Of a stretch of DNA of 64,000 bases, positions 36,979-44,729 are shown piece after piece (within the stretch, counting starts at the first letter, position 1; each line of letters begins with the position of its first letter). The stretch is from Ruegeria profundi (GTDB lineage: Bacteria; Pseudomonadota; Alphaproteobacteria; Rhodobacterales; Rhodobacteraceae), in NCBI RefSeq assembly GCF_001507545.1, contig NZ_LQBP01000001.1, positions 372,001 to 436,000 on the forward strand, in the 5' to 3' direction. A program made the translations under genes and the position numbers. Below the pieces are notes generated by a model that saw only the letters and a program-made list of their open reading frames with translations, had not been told where the DNA came from and ran no database searches.

Positions 36979-37521
36979 TTAGGTGGCCAACGCCTTCCCC
37001 AAACGCGGCAAACGCGCCTTTTTCATCAACGCCCGCATGGCCCATTGGTCGCCGGACAATCGATTGGCTTCTGACAGCACACGCGCGGCAACATCCCCCA
37101 TTCCGTCGGGGTCAATTTGCCAGAACCCGAGCAACAAGCTGTCAGGGTCGCGGCGGTCAAGACCTTCTTCCGACAGAATGTTCCTTGGAAAATCCTTTGC
37201 ATTGACGGTTACGATAACGTCCGCCGATGCCCCCACTGCCGTTGCAAGAACGTGGATATCGGCGCTGTCAGGTAGCCACAACCGCTGTTCAAGCCCCGAA
37301 TTGGCGTTGCGTTCGGCCTCTGGCCACTGTGCTTGAGTCAAGGCAATTTCGGCACGGGCCTGAACCTCACCCTCCGGGCCCAGTTTGCGGGCTGCGCGGG
37401 CCCATTCTTCGAGGATTCGTGCAGACCACACCGGTGTAAAATGGCCCTGCCCGGCGGCGCCCAGCAGCATCTCTCGCATCACCGTGGGATAGATGACGCA
37501 GGTATCAAGTACCGCCTTCAT
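36979..37521 (-). CDS. PIN-domain protein
   Basis: A 180-residue single PIN domain. Acidic active-site residues are visible: Asp6 in VLDTCVIYP, Glu in RILEEWARAARK, Asp in LPDSADIHVLATAV and Asp in VIVTVNAKDFP. PIN domains are Mg-dependent ribonucleases and often toxins; here there is no adjacent antitoxin gene, and the gene overlaps the RlmI-like methyltransferase by 4 bases at the end of a five-gene run with glnE. A role in RNA processing rather than toxin action is an inference from that context. Confidence 0.85.
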   Translation of the reverse strand: MKAVLDTCVIYPTVMREMLLGAAGQGHFTPVWSARILEEWARAARKLGPEGEVQARAEIALTQAQWPEAERNANSGLEQRLWLPDSADIHVLATAVGASADVIVTVNAKDFPRNILSEEGLDRRDPDSLLLGFWQIDPDGMGDVAARVLSEANRLSGDQWAMRALMKKARLPRLGKALAT

Positions 37522-38720
37522 AACCGGTAGAACACGGCCTTGAGGTATCCACTTTCAGCCAGTTGCGGCAGTTGCGGATGGTCGGGGCCAGCGAAACCCG
37601 TATGGATCAGTTGAGCCTGTCGCCCTGCCCGACCAATCCCACGTGAGGACGCATCGCGGAACCGGCCCAGATCAGCCGCATGCGAGCATGAACAGAGACC
37701 AAGATACCCACCGGGCGTCACCAGTGGCGCAGCAAGGCGCGCGATGCGTTCATAGGCGCGCAACCCTGCATCCAACGCCTGTTTTGACGGTGCAAAAGCG
37801 GGTGGGTCGCAGATGACTACGTCGAATTGCGCGGCCTCCTCGCCCAGTTGCGTCAGAACATCGAAGGCATCGCCTTGGCGAGTCTGCAGACGATCTGCAA
37901 AGCCCGAGGCCTGCGCGCCCTGCGCCGCCAGTTCAAGCGCCGCAGCCGAACCATCAACGGACAAGGCGTGTTCGGCCCCTCCGGCCAGCATCGCCAGTCC
38001 AAAGCCACCAACGTGGCTGAACACGTCAAGCACCTTTGCACCCGGTTCCACCAGCCGGGCGGCGAAGGCATGGTTGGGGCGTTGGTCGTAAAACAGGCCG
38101 GTTTTCTGACCTCCGGTGAGGTCAGCCATATAGGTCGCGCCATTCATCGGTACGGACAGCGGCGCGTCAGGCGCCGTTCCTCGCAAGACCTGGTTTACGT
38201 CATCCAGCCCCTCAAGCTCGCGTGTGCGACCCGAGGCGTTTTTCAGAACGGTCGTCACGCCCGTCACCGCAACCAGCGCGTCGGTCAGAGTTTCCAGATG
38301 CACTTCGGCCCAGGCGGCGTTAGGCTGAATTACGCAAGCCTCACCAAAGCGGTCGATAATCACGCCGGGAAAGCCATCCGCCTCGGCATGGATCAGGCGG
38401 TAGTACGGCGCGTCGAACAGGCGTTCGCGCATCTCGAGCGCGCGGCGCAGGCGAGTTTCGAACCAATCGGCATCCAGTTGCGCATCCAGATCGCGGTCCA
38501 GCACTCGGCACATGATTTTCGAGTCTGGGTTCACGGCGACCAACGCGATCGGAGAGCGTTTGTCGTCTTCGAGTACCGCCAAAGCGCCCGAAGGGATTTT
38601 GCGTGTCCGGCGGTCGGTCACGATGTCATTGACATAGACCCACGGAAAACCATGTCGCAGGCCGCGCGCGTTGGCTTTGGGTTTCAGGCGGATACGGGGG
38701 CGGTCGGTGGCTTGGGTCAT
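37518..38720 (-). CDS. RlmI-like class I SAM-dependent rRNA methyltransferase
   Basis: A 400-residue protein with an N-terminal PUA domain (RIRLKPKANARGLRHGFPWVY), a linker, then a Rossmann methyltransferase domain with VLDVFSHVGGFGLAML for AdoMet binding and the VICDPPAFAPSK motif. The C-terminal GLCSCSHAADL carries the cysteine typical of m5C methyltransferases. It is related to RlmI, which modifies 23S rRNA C1962, but is phylogenetically broad; exact target site is not certain. It shares a transcript with the PIN gene downstream. Confidence 0.88.
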   Translation of the reverse strand: MTQATDRPRIRLKPKANARGLRHGFPWVYVNDIVTDRRTRKIPSGALAVLEDDKRSPIALVAVNPDSKIMCRVLDRDLDAQLDADWFETRLRRALEMRERLFDAPYYRLIHAEADGFPGVIIDRFGEACVIQPNAAWAEVHLETLTDALVAVTGVTTVLKNASGRTRELEGLDDVNQVLRGTAPDAPLSVPMNGATYMADLTGGQKTGLFYDQRPNHAFAARLVEPGAKVLDVFSHVGGFGLAMLAGGAEHALSVDGSAAALELAAQGAQASGFADRLQTRQGDAFDVLTQLGEEAAQFDVVICDPPAFAPSKQALDAGLRAYERIARLAAPLVTPGGYLGLCSCSHAADLGRFRDASSRGIGRAGRQAQLIHTGFAGPDHPQLPQLAESGYLKAVFYRL

Positions 38721-38758
38721 GACGCCCTCTTAGTGGCGAACGCGTCCGGGGAAAAGCC

Positions 38759-39031
38759 CTAGCGGGGCCGAGACCGCCACCCGCCGCGCCGTTTCGGTGC
38801 TTTGGCCGATTGCAATCCCTCGGCCAGAACCTGCGTCATAGGATGATCTGCCTCTTCCGCGGCATAGACGGCGTGAAGATCGTTCAGAGCCTGCGTTTGA
38901 TCCCGATCAGCAGGCAGGCTAAGCGCCCAGTCCAGAAAGATACTGCGGCATTCGGGCAGCGTGATCCCTTCGATACGATAGGCTTCGCGGATCAGACCCT
39001 TGTGATCGTTTGGATCGTTATTGCGCGGCAT
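38759..39031 (-). CDS. Small hypothetical protein downstream of glnE
   Basis: A 90-residue soluble protein with the N-terminus PRNNDPNDHKGLIREAYRIEG and an acidic helical centre (LDWALSLPADRDQTQALNDLHAVYAAEEADHP), ending in a basic tail. It overlaps the end of glnE by 14 bases and lies 38 bases before the methyltransferase gene, so it is co-translated with them. GGAGG ribosome site. No family recognised with confidence. Confidence 0.8.
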   Translation of the reverse strand: MPRNNDPNDHKGLIREAYRIEGITLPECRSIFLDWALSLPADRDQTQALNDLHAVYAAEEADHPMTQVLAEGLQSAKAPKRRGGWRSRPR

Positions 39032-41807
39032 CCTGCCCCTCCTCGATCACGCGGCCGATGATATCGGCGGCGGCGGTATAACTCTCTTGCAGCGCTGCCT
39101 GCAACTGTTCGACCTGCTCAAAGCCAGTGGCCCGGCACAGGAAGGCCGTGCCGCCCTCGCCGATCTTGTCAGCCTCAATAACCTTGCCAGACAACAACCG
39201 GGCAGCGCATTGCACGGACCAGCATAGATCATAGCACGCCTTGAGATTTTGCGCCTGAGCGACGTCCAGTAATCCGGCTGCGACAGCACCGTCCAACCCG
39301 CTGGAGACATCACGCTGCGCAACACCGGATATCAGGGCGCCGGTTTCCGCCACCAACTCGATATCCATCATTCGCCCTGCACCATTCTTGACATCCCAGA
39401 TGCCCGCCGGAGATTTGGCTGCCGCCAGACGTGCACGCATCTCGGCCACTTCGCGCAGAACCTTGTGGCGATCTACGGGCTCAGACAGAAAATCTGTGCG
39501 GAATGCCTCAATATCCTGCGCCAACCCTGAATCACCGGCAACCACGCGGGCACGGGTCAGGGCCAGATGCTCCCACACCCAGGCTTTGTTTTGCTGGTAG
39601 CTGATGAAACTGGACAGGCTGGTCGCCACTGGCCCCTGATTGCCCGAGGGGCGCAGGCGCATGTCGACCTCATATAGCCGCCCCTGCGACATCGGCGCTG
39701 ATAGCGCTGTGATAAGTGCCTGCGTGAACCGGGCATAATATGTGCGCGTGGCAAGCGGGCGCGGTCCGTCAGACATCTCCTGATCCAGCGGGTCATAAAT
39801 GACGATCATGTCCAGATCGGATTGCGAATTGATCCGCCCTGCCCCCAACGATCCCATACCCAAAACGGATGCCCCGCGCCCCGGCGCAGGCCCATGTTTC
39901 TTTGCGAATTGTTCGGTAACGCAAGGCAGGATCGCTGCGATAACGGCGCTGGCCAGTTCGGCATAGTATTGCCCGGCCTTAACGCCATCGATCAACCCGC
40001 GCAGGTGGTGAACACCGATACGGAAATGCCACTCCTTGCACCAGCGGCGCGCGAAATCCAGTTTCGTTTCATAGTCATGCTCTTGCTCGAGCGCCTGTTC
40101 CAACTCGGCTTGCAAGACTGATTGCCCGGGCCAAGCGGCAAAGAAACTGCCACCGATCACCGCGTCAAACACGGATGCGTTGCGCGACAGATGCGCCGCC
40201 AGAGTATGAGAGGTGCCCACGATATCAACCAGTAGATCGATCAAATGCGGATTTGCTTCGAAAAGGGAAAACAGTTGTACGCCAGCAGGCAAACCTGACA
40301 AGAACCCGTCCAGCGCCAGCAACGCCTCATCCGGTTTCGCCGTTTTCGAAAGACGCGAAAGAAGCTCGGGCTTCAACCGTTCGAATATCCGCCGCCCGCG
40401 TTGCGAGCGGAGCGCTGGATACGTGGTCCAGCGGGCCAGAACACCTTGGTCGAAATCGGCCTCTCTGGCCGGTGCTGGAGTCGAAGACCCGGGGGCAAAG
40501 AAACCTTCGGTCAACTCGTGCACCTCGGTCAGTCGGCGGGTCAGGTCGGCAGTCAGCTCTGCGCCGTCAATCCCCATCAGACAGGCCACACGCTCAATCC
40601 CGTCTGCAGACTGCGGGACCTTGTGAGTCTGCGCATCATGGACCATCTGAATGCGGTGTTCGACCTGACGATGCGCGCGGTAGTGATCAGTCAGTTTTTC
40701 CGCCACATCCTGAGGGATCCAGTCTTTTTCAGCAAGCGCTGACAGGCCGGGCACTGTCCCACGCACCCGCAGATCGGGGTCGCGCCCCCCGGCGATCAAC
40801 TGACGAGTTTGGGTGAAAAATTCAATTTCCCGAATGCCGCCCTGCCCCAGTTTCATGTCGTGGCCCGGTATGGTCAGTGCGCCACCGGTTCCTTTGTTCT
40901 CGCGAATGCGCAGGCGCATGTCATGGGCGTCCTGAATGGCCGCAAAGTCCAGATGACGGCGCCAGACGAACGGGCGCAGCGTATCAAGGAAACGCTGCCC
41001 AGCCGCGATGTCGCCGGCGCAGGGGCGTGCTTTGATGTAGGCTGCGCGCTCCCACGTGCGACCGAGGCTTTCGTAATAGCGTTCAGCCGCTTCAGCCGCC
41101 ATGCAGACCGGTGTTACCGCTGGATCAGGGCGCAGTCGCAAATCGGTGCGGAACACATACCCATCAGCGGTCTTATCGCTGAGCGTGGCGCAGAAATTAC
41201 GCGTAGCACGCACCATACCGTGCCGCGCGTCGTAGAAATCATCCGGGTCAAACCGAGTTTCGTCAAACAGCACGATCAGGTCGATGTCCGAGCTGTAGTT
41301 CAACTCAAACGCGCCCATCTTGCCCATCGCAAGGATGATCATCCCGGCGGCTGTTTCCACGTCGTCCGGCCCCATCCCCGGCAGTTTGCCACGCCGGATG
41401 AGCGCTGCGATTTCGGCCTTTGCGGCCACATCCGCAGCCAGCGACCCAAACTCCGTCAACGCCCCAGTCACCTTTTCCAGCGGCCATGCGCCCGCCAGAT
41501 CGGCCAGCGCGGTCAGCAGCGCCAGCCGCCGTTTGGCCTGTCTTAATCCGGGTTTGAGCTGGTCCGGCGGAAGACGGCGCGCGGCGTCCATCAAATCAGC
41601 CAATGCCTGGTCGGGGTGCAGCAAGGCACCGGGCAACCAATCACGCTCTTGCTCAATCAACCCTTTCAGATACGGGCTACTCCCCGCTGCTCCTGCGATC
41701 AATTCGCGCTGTTCCGGCGTAACGTCCACCACGGCGCGCAGGGCCTCCTCGCCAAGCGGGGCATCGAATGCGCGTGGTACGCGGTGAATGGTCAGCGGCG
41801 CAGTCAT
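39018..41807 (-). CDS. glnE: Bifunctional glutamine synthetase adenylyltransferase/deadenylase
   Basis: A 929-residue GlnE controlling glutamine synthetase by adding or removing AMP in response to PII. It has two nucleotidyltransferase domains: the N-terminal one with AMGKMGAFELNYSSDIDLIVLFDE (deadenylase) and the C-terminal one with LGMGSLGAGRINSQSDLDMIVIYDP (adenylyltransferase), joined by helical PII-binding regions. The start at 41807 has a GGAGG ribosome site; the frame runs back to 41849 inside the previous gene. Length is normal for the family. Overlaps the upstream gene by four bases. Confidence 0.96.
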   Translation of the reverse strand: MTAPLTIHRVPRAFDAPLGEEALRAVVDVTPEQRELIAGAAGSSPYLKGLIEQERDWLPGALLHPDQALADLMDAARRLPPDQLKPGLRQAKRRLALLTALADLAGAWPLEKVTGALTEFGSLAADVAAKAEIAALIRRGKLPGMGPDDVETAAGMIILAMGKMGAFELNYSSDIDLIVLFDETRFDPDDFYDARHGMVRATRNFCATLSDKTADGYVFRTDLRLRPDPAVTPVCMAAEAAERYYESLGRTWERAAYIKARPCAGDIAAGQRFLDTLRPFVWRRHLDFAAIQDAHDMRLRIRENKGTGGALTIPGHDMKLGQGGIREIEFFTQTRQLIAGGRDPDLRVRGTVPGLSALAEKDWIPQDVAEKLTDHYRAHRQVEHRIQMVHDAQTHKVPQSADGIERVACLMGIDGAELTADLTRRLTEVHELTEGFFAPGSSTPAPAREADFDQGVLARWTTYPALRSQRGRRIFERLKPELLSRLSKTAKPDEALLALDGFLSGLPAGVQLFSLFEANPHLIDLLVDIVGTSHTLAAHLSRNASVFDAVIGGSFFAAWPGQSVLQAELEQALEQEHDYETKLDFARRWCKEWHFRIGVHHLRGLIDGVKAGQYYAELASAVIAAILPCVTEQFAKKHGPAPGRGASVLGMGSLGAGRINSQSDLDMIVIYDPLDQEMSDGPRPLATRTYYARFTQALITALSAPMSQGRLYEVDMRLRPSGNQGPVATSLSSFISYQQNKAWVWEHLALTRARVVAGDSGLAQDIEAFRTDFLSEPVDRHKVLREVAEMRARLAAAKSPAGIWDVKNGAGRMMDIELVAETGALISGVAQRDVSSGLDGAVAAGLLDVAQAQNLKACYDLCWSVQCAARLLSGKVIEADKIGEGGTAFLCRATGFEQVEQLQAALQESYTAAADIIGRVIEEGQDAAQ

Positions 41808-42193
41808 CGGACCTCCAACGGGGTGTCCTGACTGAAGCTGTTGACCCAAACGTCATTGCGACGCTCCCACAGGGAAGAGATCAACATCGCCTCTTGCGCT
41901 GCCAGTCCTGTGCGCTGGTAGTCGGCGCGGTAGCTCAGTAACACTATGTCCGGGGTCAAAACCCGCAGCTTGGCCTGGCTCAATTCGTACCGGGCCATTG
42001 TTGGCGCATCGGCGAACTGACTGACGTGATCATCCCGATTTGCAAACCCGGTGGGGTACACTCCCAGAAAATCCGCACTCAACAGTGCCCGATCAGCCGA
42101 CGCATTGCCATCGACCAGCGCCTTCCAGACCTGCTTTTCCAGTGAAAGTATATCATCAAGCGCAGGAGTGGGCATATCTTCGTTGATTTGCAT
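41804..42193 (-). CDS. SnoaL/NTF2-like (DUF4440) protein
   Basis: About 129 residues with the alpha+beta barrel pattern of DUF4440/nuclear transport factor 2-like proteins: LDDILSLEKQVWKALVDGN, ALLSADFLGVYPTGFANRDDH, and the strands LSYRADYQRTG and LISSLWERRNDVWVNSFSQ. Function of such proteins ranges from enzymes to binding domains and is unknown here. The ATG at 42193 is chosen; the frame opens as far as a TTG at 42253, but that codon lies in a palindromic operator-like site. The stop overlaps glnE. Confidence 0.8.
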   Translation of the reverse strand: MQINEDMPTPALDDILSLEKQVWKALVDGNASADRALLSADFLGVYPTGFANRDDHVSQFADAPTMARYELSQAKLRVLTPDIVLLSYRADYQRTGLAAQEAMLISSLWERRNDVWVNSFSQDTPLEVR

Positions 42194-42252
42194 GTGCGAA
42201 ACCTGCGCCCGATCACGGCGAAGGTCAACCAGAGACCGCCCCTCATCTGCCA

Positions 42253-42271
42253 ATGTAAATCTTTTTCACAT
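42253..42271 (-). promoter_or_regulatory. Palindromic site, copy 1 (divergent promoter)
   Basis: Read on the minus strand: ATGTGAAAAAGATTTACAT, with near-palindromic ends ATGTgAA / TTtACAT around a 5-base centre. It is an inverted copy of the site at 42311-42329 (17 of 19 bases identical). Located 60 bases before the DUF4440 start. Candidate operator. Confidence 0.5.
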
Positions 42272-42310
42272 AGACCCCTTGCAACTGGCCTTGTACATCC
42301 CATCTTTAGA

Positions 42311-42329
42311 ATGTGAATACGATTTACAT
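42311..42329 (+). promoter_or_regulatory. Palindromic site, copy 2 (divergent promoter)
   Basis: ATGTGAATACGATTTACAT, same near-palindrome as copy 1 in opposite orientation, 18 bases before the DUF2852 start codon; centres of the two copies are 58 bases apart. The symmetric placement before two divergent genes suggests one dimeric regulator controls both. Factor unknown. Confidence 0.5.
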
Positions 42330-42347
42330 CAACCCCGGAGATACGAA

Positions 42348-42770
42348 ATGACCGCACTGTCCGACCACGCCGTCCCTGCAAACCCGGGATGGCTTTACCG
42401 TGCCGAGGCCTGGATGGATGACAAGGGCAAAGGCGCCTGGATCGCCGCCATGGTGCTGGGTTTCATCTTTTTTTGGCCCGTTGGCCTTGCCCTTCTGGCC
42501 TATATGATCTGGAGCAAACGCATGTTCAGCAAATCCTGCAGCCGCCGCAAGTCGTGGCAAAGTCACATGAGCGCCATGAAACCGTCGGGCAACAGCGCCT
42601 TTGACGCCTACAAGTCGGATACACTCGCCCGGTTAGAACGGGAACAGCAAGATTTTGAAGCTTTCCTACGCCGCCTGCGCGAAGCCAAAGACAAGGCTGA
42701 ATTCGACCAGTTCATGGACGAGCGCGCCCGCGAAAACCGCGATGAAAGCGACAACGGCGAACGTGCCTGA
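42348..42770 (+). CDS. DUF2852 membrane-associated protein
   Basis: A 140-residue protein with one transmembrane segment near the N-terminus (GAWIAAMVLGFIFFWPVGLALLAYMIW) and a long charged helix in the C-terminal half (ARLEREQQDFEAFLRRLREAKDKAEFDQFMDERA), a likely coiled coil facing the cytosol. The pattern matches DUF2852, found in alphaproteobacteria with unknown function. The ATG at 42348 follows CCGGAG; the longer frame from 42051 runs antisense through the neighbour. A strong hairpin follows the stop. Confidence 0.85.
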   Translation: MTALSDHAVPANPGWLYRAEAWMDDKGKGAWIAAMVLGFIFFWPVGLALLAYMIWSKRMFSKSCSRRKSWQSHMSAMKPSGNSAFDAYKSDTLARLEREQQDFEAFLRRLREAKDKAEFDQFMDERARENRDESDNGERA

Positions 42771-42780
42771 TCCAAACTTG

Positions 42781-42805
42781 CCCTGTCCCGGATTTCGGGA
42801 CAGGG
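42781..42805 (+). terminator. Strong hairpin after the DUF2852 gene
   Basis: CCCTGTCCCG / CGGGACAGGG, a perfect 10-bp stem with a 5-base GATTT loop, 10 bases after the stop. It lacks a T run, so it may be a weak terminator or an mRNA-stabilising stem between this gene and the RDD gene. Confidence 0.55.
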
Positions 42806-42835
42806 TAGTACAGAACAACCTCCCGGAAAAACTGA

Positions 42836-43267
42836 ATGACCCACCTACCCAATCCAGACAGCCAACCCGAATTCTATCAGTCGGTTGTGACAAAACGCTT
42901 TGTAGCGTGGCTTTTTGATATCGCTTTTATCTCACTGCTGTGCATCGTGCCGGTCTTCCTGACGCTCGGCGCGGGGCTTTTCTTTCTACCGCTGATCTAC
43001 GCTGTCCTCAGCTTTGTCTATCGCGTGGTTACGATCGCAAACGGATCTGCAACGTTGGGCATGCGCTTTATGGGCATCGAGTTACGCGATGCGTTCGGAT
43101 CGCGCCTGGATATGGGCAAAGCCTTGGCCCATACCGCCGGATACTTTGTCAGCATGGCGTTTTTCGTGGTGCAAATCATCTCGGTCATCATGATGCTAAC
43201 AAACGCACGATGCCAGGGTTTGACGGACTCGTTCCTTGGAACGGTCATGATCAATCAGCGGGCATAA
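42836..43267 (+). CDS. RDD-family membrane protein
   Basis: A 143-residue inner-membrane protein with three hydrophobic segments. The RDD signature is visible in KRFVAWLFDIAFISLLCIVP (with the Arg and Asp of the first helix) and in GSATLGMRFMGIELRDAFG. The family is proposed to include transporters or to affect membrane properties; some members are Na+/H+ antiporters. Function in this organism is unknown. It is 65 bases after the DUF2852 gene and before bpt. Confidence 0.85.
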   Translation: MTHLPNPDSQPEFYQSVVTKRFVAWLFDIAFISLLCIVPVFLTLGAGLFFLPLIYAVLSFVYRVVTIANGSATLGMRFMGIELRDAFGSRLDMGKALAHTAGYFVSMAFFVVQIISVIMMLTNARCQGLTDSFLGTVMINQRA

Positions 43268-43341
43268 ATTCAATCAAGTGAATCACTTGGCGGCTCAAGG
43301 AACCGTTGCTATCATCCCGTTTCAGGAGAGACGGGACCTTC

Positions 43342-44166
43342 ATGCGACACACGCTGCCAATTGCGCCGCAATTCTATGTAACCGCACCCCAACCCTGCCC
43401 TTACCTTGAGGGCAGAATGGAGCGTAAATTGTTCACAGCCCTTCAGGGGGAAGGCGCTGATCAGTTGAACAATTCCCTGTCGCAACAAGGGTTTCGCCGG
43501 TCGCAAAACGTGCTCTATCGCCCATCATGCACCGATTGCGCCGCCTGCTTGTCGGCCAGAATCGACGTATCGGCCTTCCGCCCCAACAAAAGTCAAAAAC
43601 GCACGGCCAAGCGAAATTCTCACCTGCAACGCCGCGCGAATTCCCCTTGGGCAACAGACGAACAGTACGAGCTGTTCCGTCGCTACCTCGACACGCGCCA
43701 CGCCGATGGTGGTATGGCCGATATGGACGTTTTCGAGTTCGCTGCGATGATCGAAGAAACCCCGATCCGCAGCCGCGTCGTCGAGTATGCCGATCCCGAT
43801 ACCAAAGAACTGATCGCGGTCAGCCTTACGGATGTTCTGGATGACGGTTTGAGCATGGTTTATTCGTTCTATGACCCCGAGCAGCCGCAAAGCTCATTGG
43901 GGACATACATGATCCTGGATCACATTGATATCGCGCGCGAGGCGGGTCTGCCTTACGTCTATTTGGGTTATTGGGTTCCGGGCAGCCCCAAGATGGGTTA
44001 CAAGGCGCGGTTTGCCGGTCTTGAGGCGTACATGCAAGGTGAATGGCGCCGTATCAAAAACCCGGACGACCTGAACGAAACCGCCCATCACCCCCTGTCC
44101 ACTGCCCCCATTGCCGAACAGGTTGCGGGTATTCAATTACCTGATCGTCACCCCACCAAAGGCTGA
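43342..44166 (+). CDS. bpt: Arginyl/leucyl-tRNA-protein transferase (Bpt/Ate type)
   Basis: A 274-residue aminoacyl-tRNA-protein transferase of the N-degron pathway. It transfers an amino acid (Leu in Bpt, Arg in Ate) to N-terminal Asp/Glu so the protein is degraded by ClpAP. Seen: the N-terminal [15 protein letters not shown] block, [16 protein letters not shown] with conserved cysteines, [19 protein letters not shown] and [20 protein letters not shown]. Specificity for Leu rather than Arg is known for bacterial Bpt but cannot be confirmed by eye. Length normal. ATG at 43342 fits the family start. Confidence 0.9.
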   Translation: MRHTLPIAPQFYVTAPQPCPYLEGRMERKLFTALQGEGADQLNNSLSQQGFRRSQNVLYRPSCTDCAACLSARIDVSAFRPNKSQKRTAKRNSHLQRRANSPWATDEQYELFRRYLDTRHADGGMADMDVFEFAAMIEETPIRSRVVEYADPDTKELIAVSLTDVLDDGLSMVYSFYDPEQPQSSLGTYMILDHIDIAREAGLPYVYLGYWVPGSPKMGYKARFAGLEAYMQGEWRRIKNPDDLNETAHHPLSTAPIAEQVAGIQLPDRHPTKG

Positions 44167-44172
44167 TTACAC

Positions 44173-44565
44173 ATGCAACAAACGCTTCATGCCGTCACCC
44201 TTGTGGTGCCGGACTACGATGCCGCGATTGCCTTCTATACCCAGACGCTCAACTTCACGTTAACGAAGGACATCGACCTTGGCGGCGGCAAACGTTGGGT
44301 GCTGGTAACGCCTCCGGGAACCGATTCAGGCTCATTGCTTTTGGCGCGTGCACAAGGTCCTGATCAGGTCGCCGCCGTCGGAAACCAGACCGGAGGTCGC
44401 GTCGGATTTTTCCTGCAAACAGATAATTTTGAACGCGATCACGCGGCGATGATGGCCAACGGCATCCATTTCGAGGAAGAGCCACGCCATGAACCCTATG
44501 GCACAGTGGCCGTCTGGCGCGATCCATTTGGCAACCGATGGGATTTGCTCCAATTCTCTGAGTGA
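44173..44565 (+). CDS. VOC-family protein (glyoxalase/bleomycin resistance fold)
   Basis: A 130-residue protein with two beta-alpha-beta-beta-beta units: HAVTLVVPDYDAAIAFYTQTLNFTLTKDIDLG and VGFFLQTDNFERDHAAMMANGIHF...GTVAVWRDPFGNRWDLLQFSE. The metal-ligand positions (His near residue 5, Glu at the end) are partly present. Such proteins are often annotated as lactoylglutathione lyase-like, but the family also contains dioxygenases and resistance proteins, so the substrate is open. It follows bpt after 6 bases and ends before the TRAP terminator. Confidence 0.85.
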   Translation: MQQTLHAVTLVVPDYDAAIAFYTQTLNFTLTKDIDLGGGKRWVLVTPPGTDSGSLLLARAQGPDQVAAVGNQTGGRVGFFLQTDNFERDHAAMMANGIHFEEEPRHEPYGTVAVWRDPFGNRWDLLQFSE

Positions 44566-44674
44566 GCCGTTCACCTTACCCAAGTTGGAGAAAGTTTGCG
44601 TTGTCGCCCCTACTATCGGGCGTGACGAATCCGGTGTCTCAGCCTGCTGACCGAACCCAACCAAATAGCAGCAA

Positions 44675-44707
44675 CAAAAAAAGCCGGAGACCCGAAGGCC
44701 CCCGGCT
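44675..44707 (-). terminator. Intrinsic terminator of the TRAP operon
   Basis: On the minus strand, an 11-bp stem (AGCCGG...CCGGCT with G-T pairs) capped by a stable TTCG tetraloop and followed by seven Ts. It lies 22 bases after the TRAP large permease stop. It may also end the convergent VOC gene. Confidence 0.85.
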
Positions 44708-44729
44708 GTGTTCTTTTATTCCGAACGGA

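Noticed and set aside
36979-37521. Toxin-antitoxin module with the PIN protein as toxin
   Set aside because: No small DNA-binding antitoxin gene on either side; the neighbours are an rRNA methyltransferase and a convergent protease gene.
41804-42253. Longer start (TTG 42253) for the DUF4440 gene
   Set aside because: The added 20 residues do not fit the family and the codon lies inside the palindromic site; no ribosome site.
42253-42271. CRP or TyrR box reading of the palindrome
   Set aside because: CRP needs TGTGA-N6-TCACA and TyrR TGTAAA-N6-TTTACA; the spacing here is off by one and arms differ.
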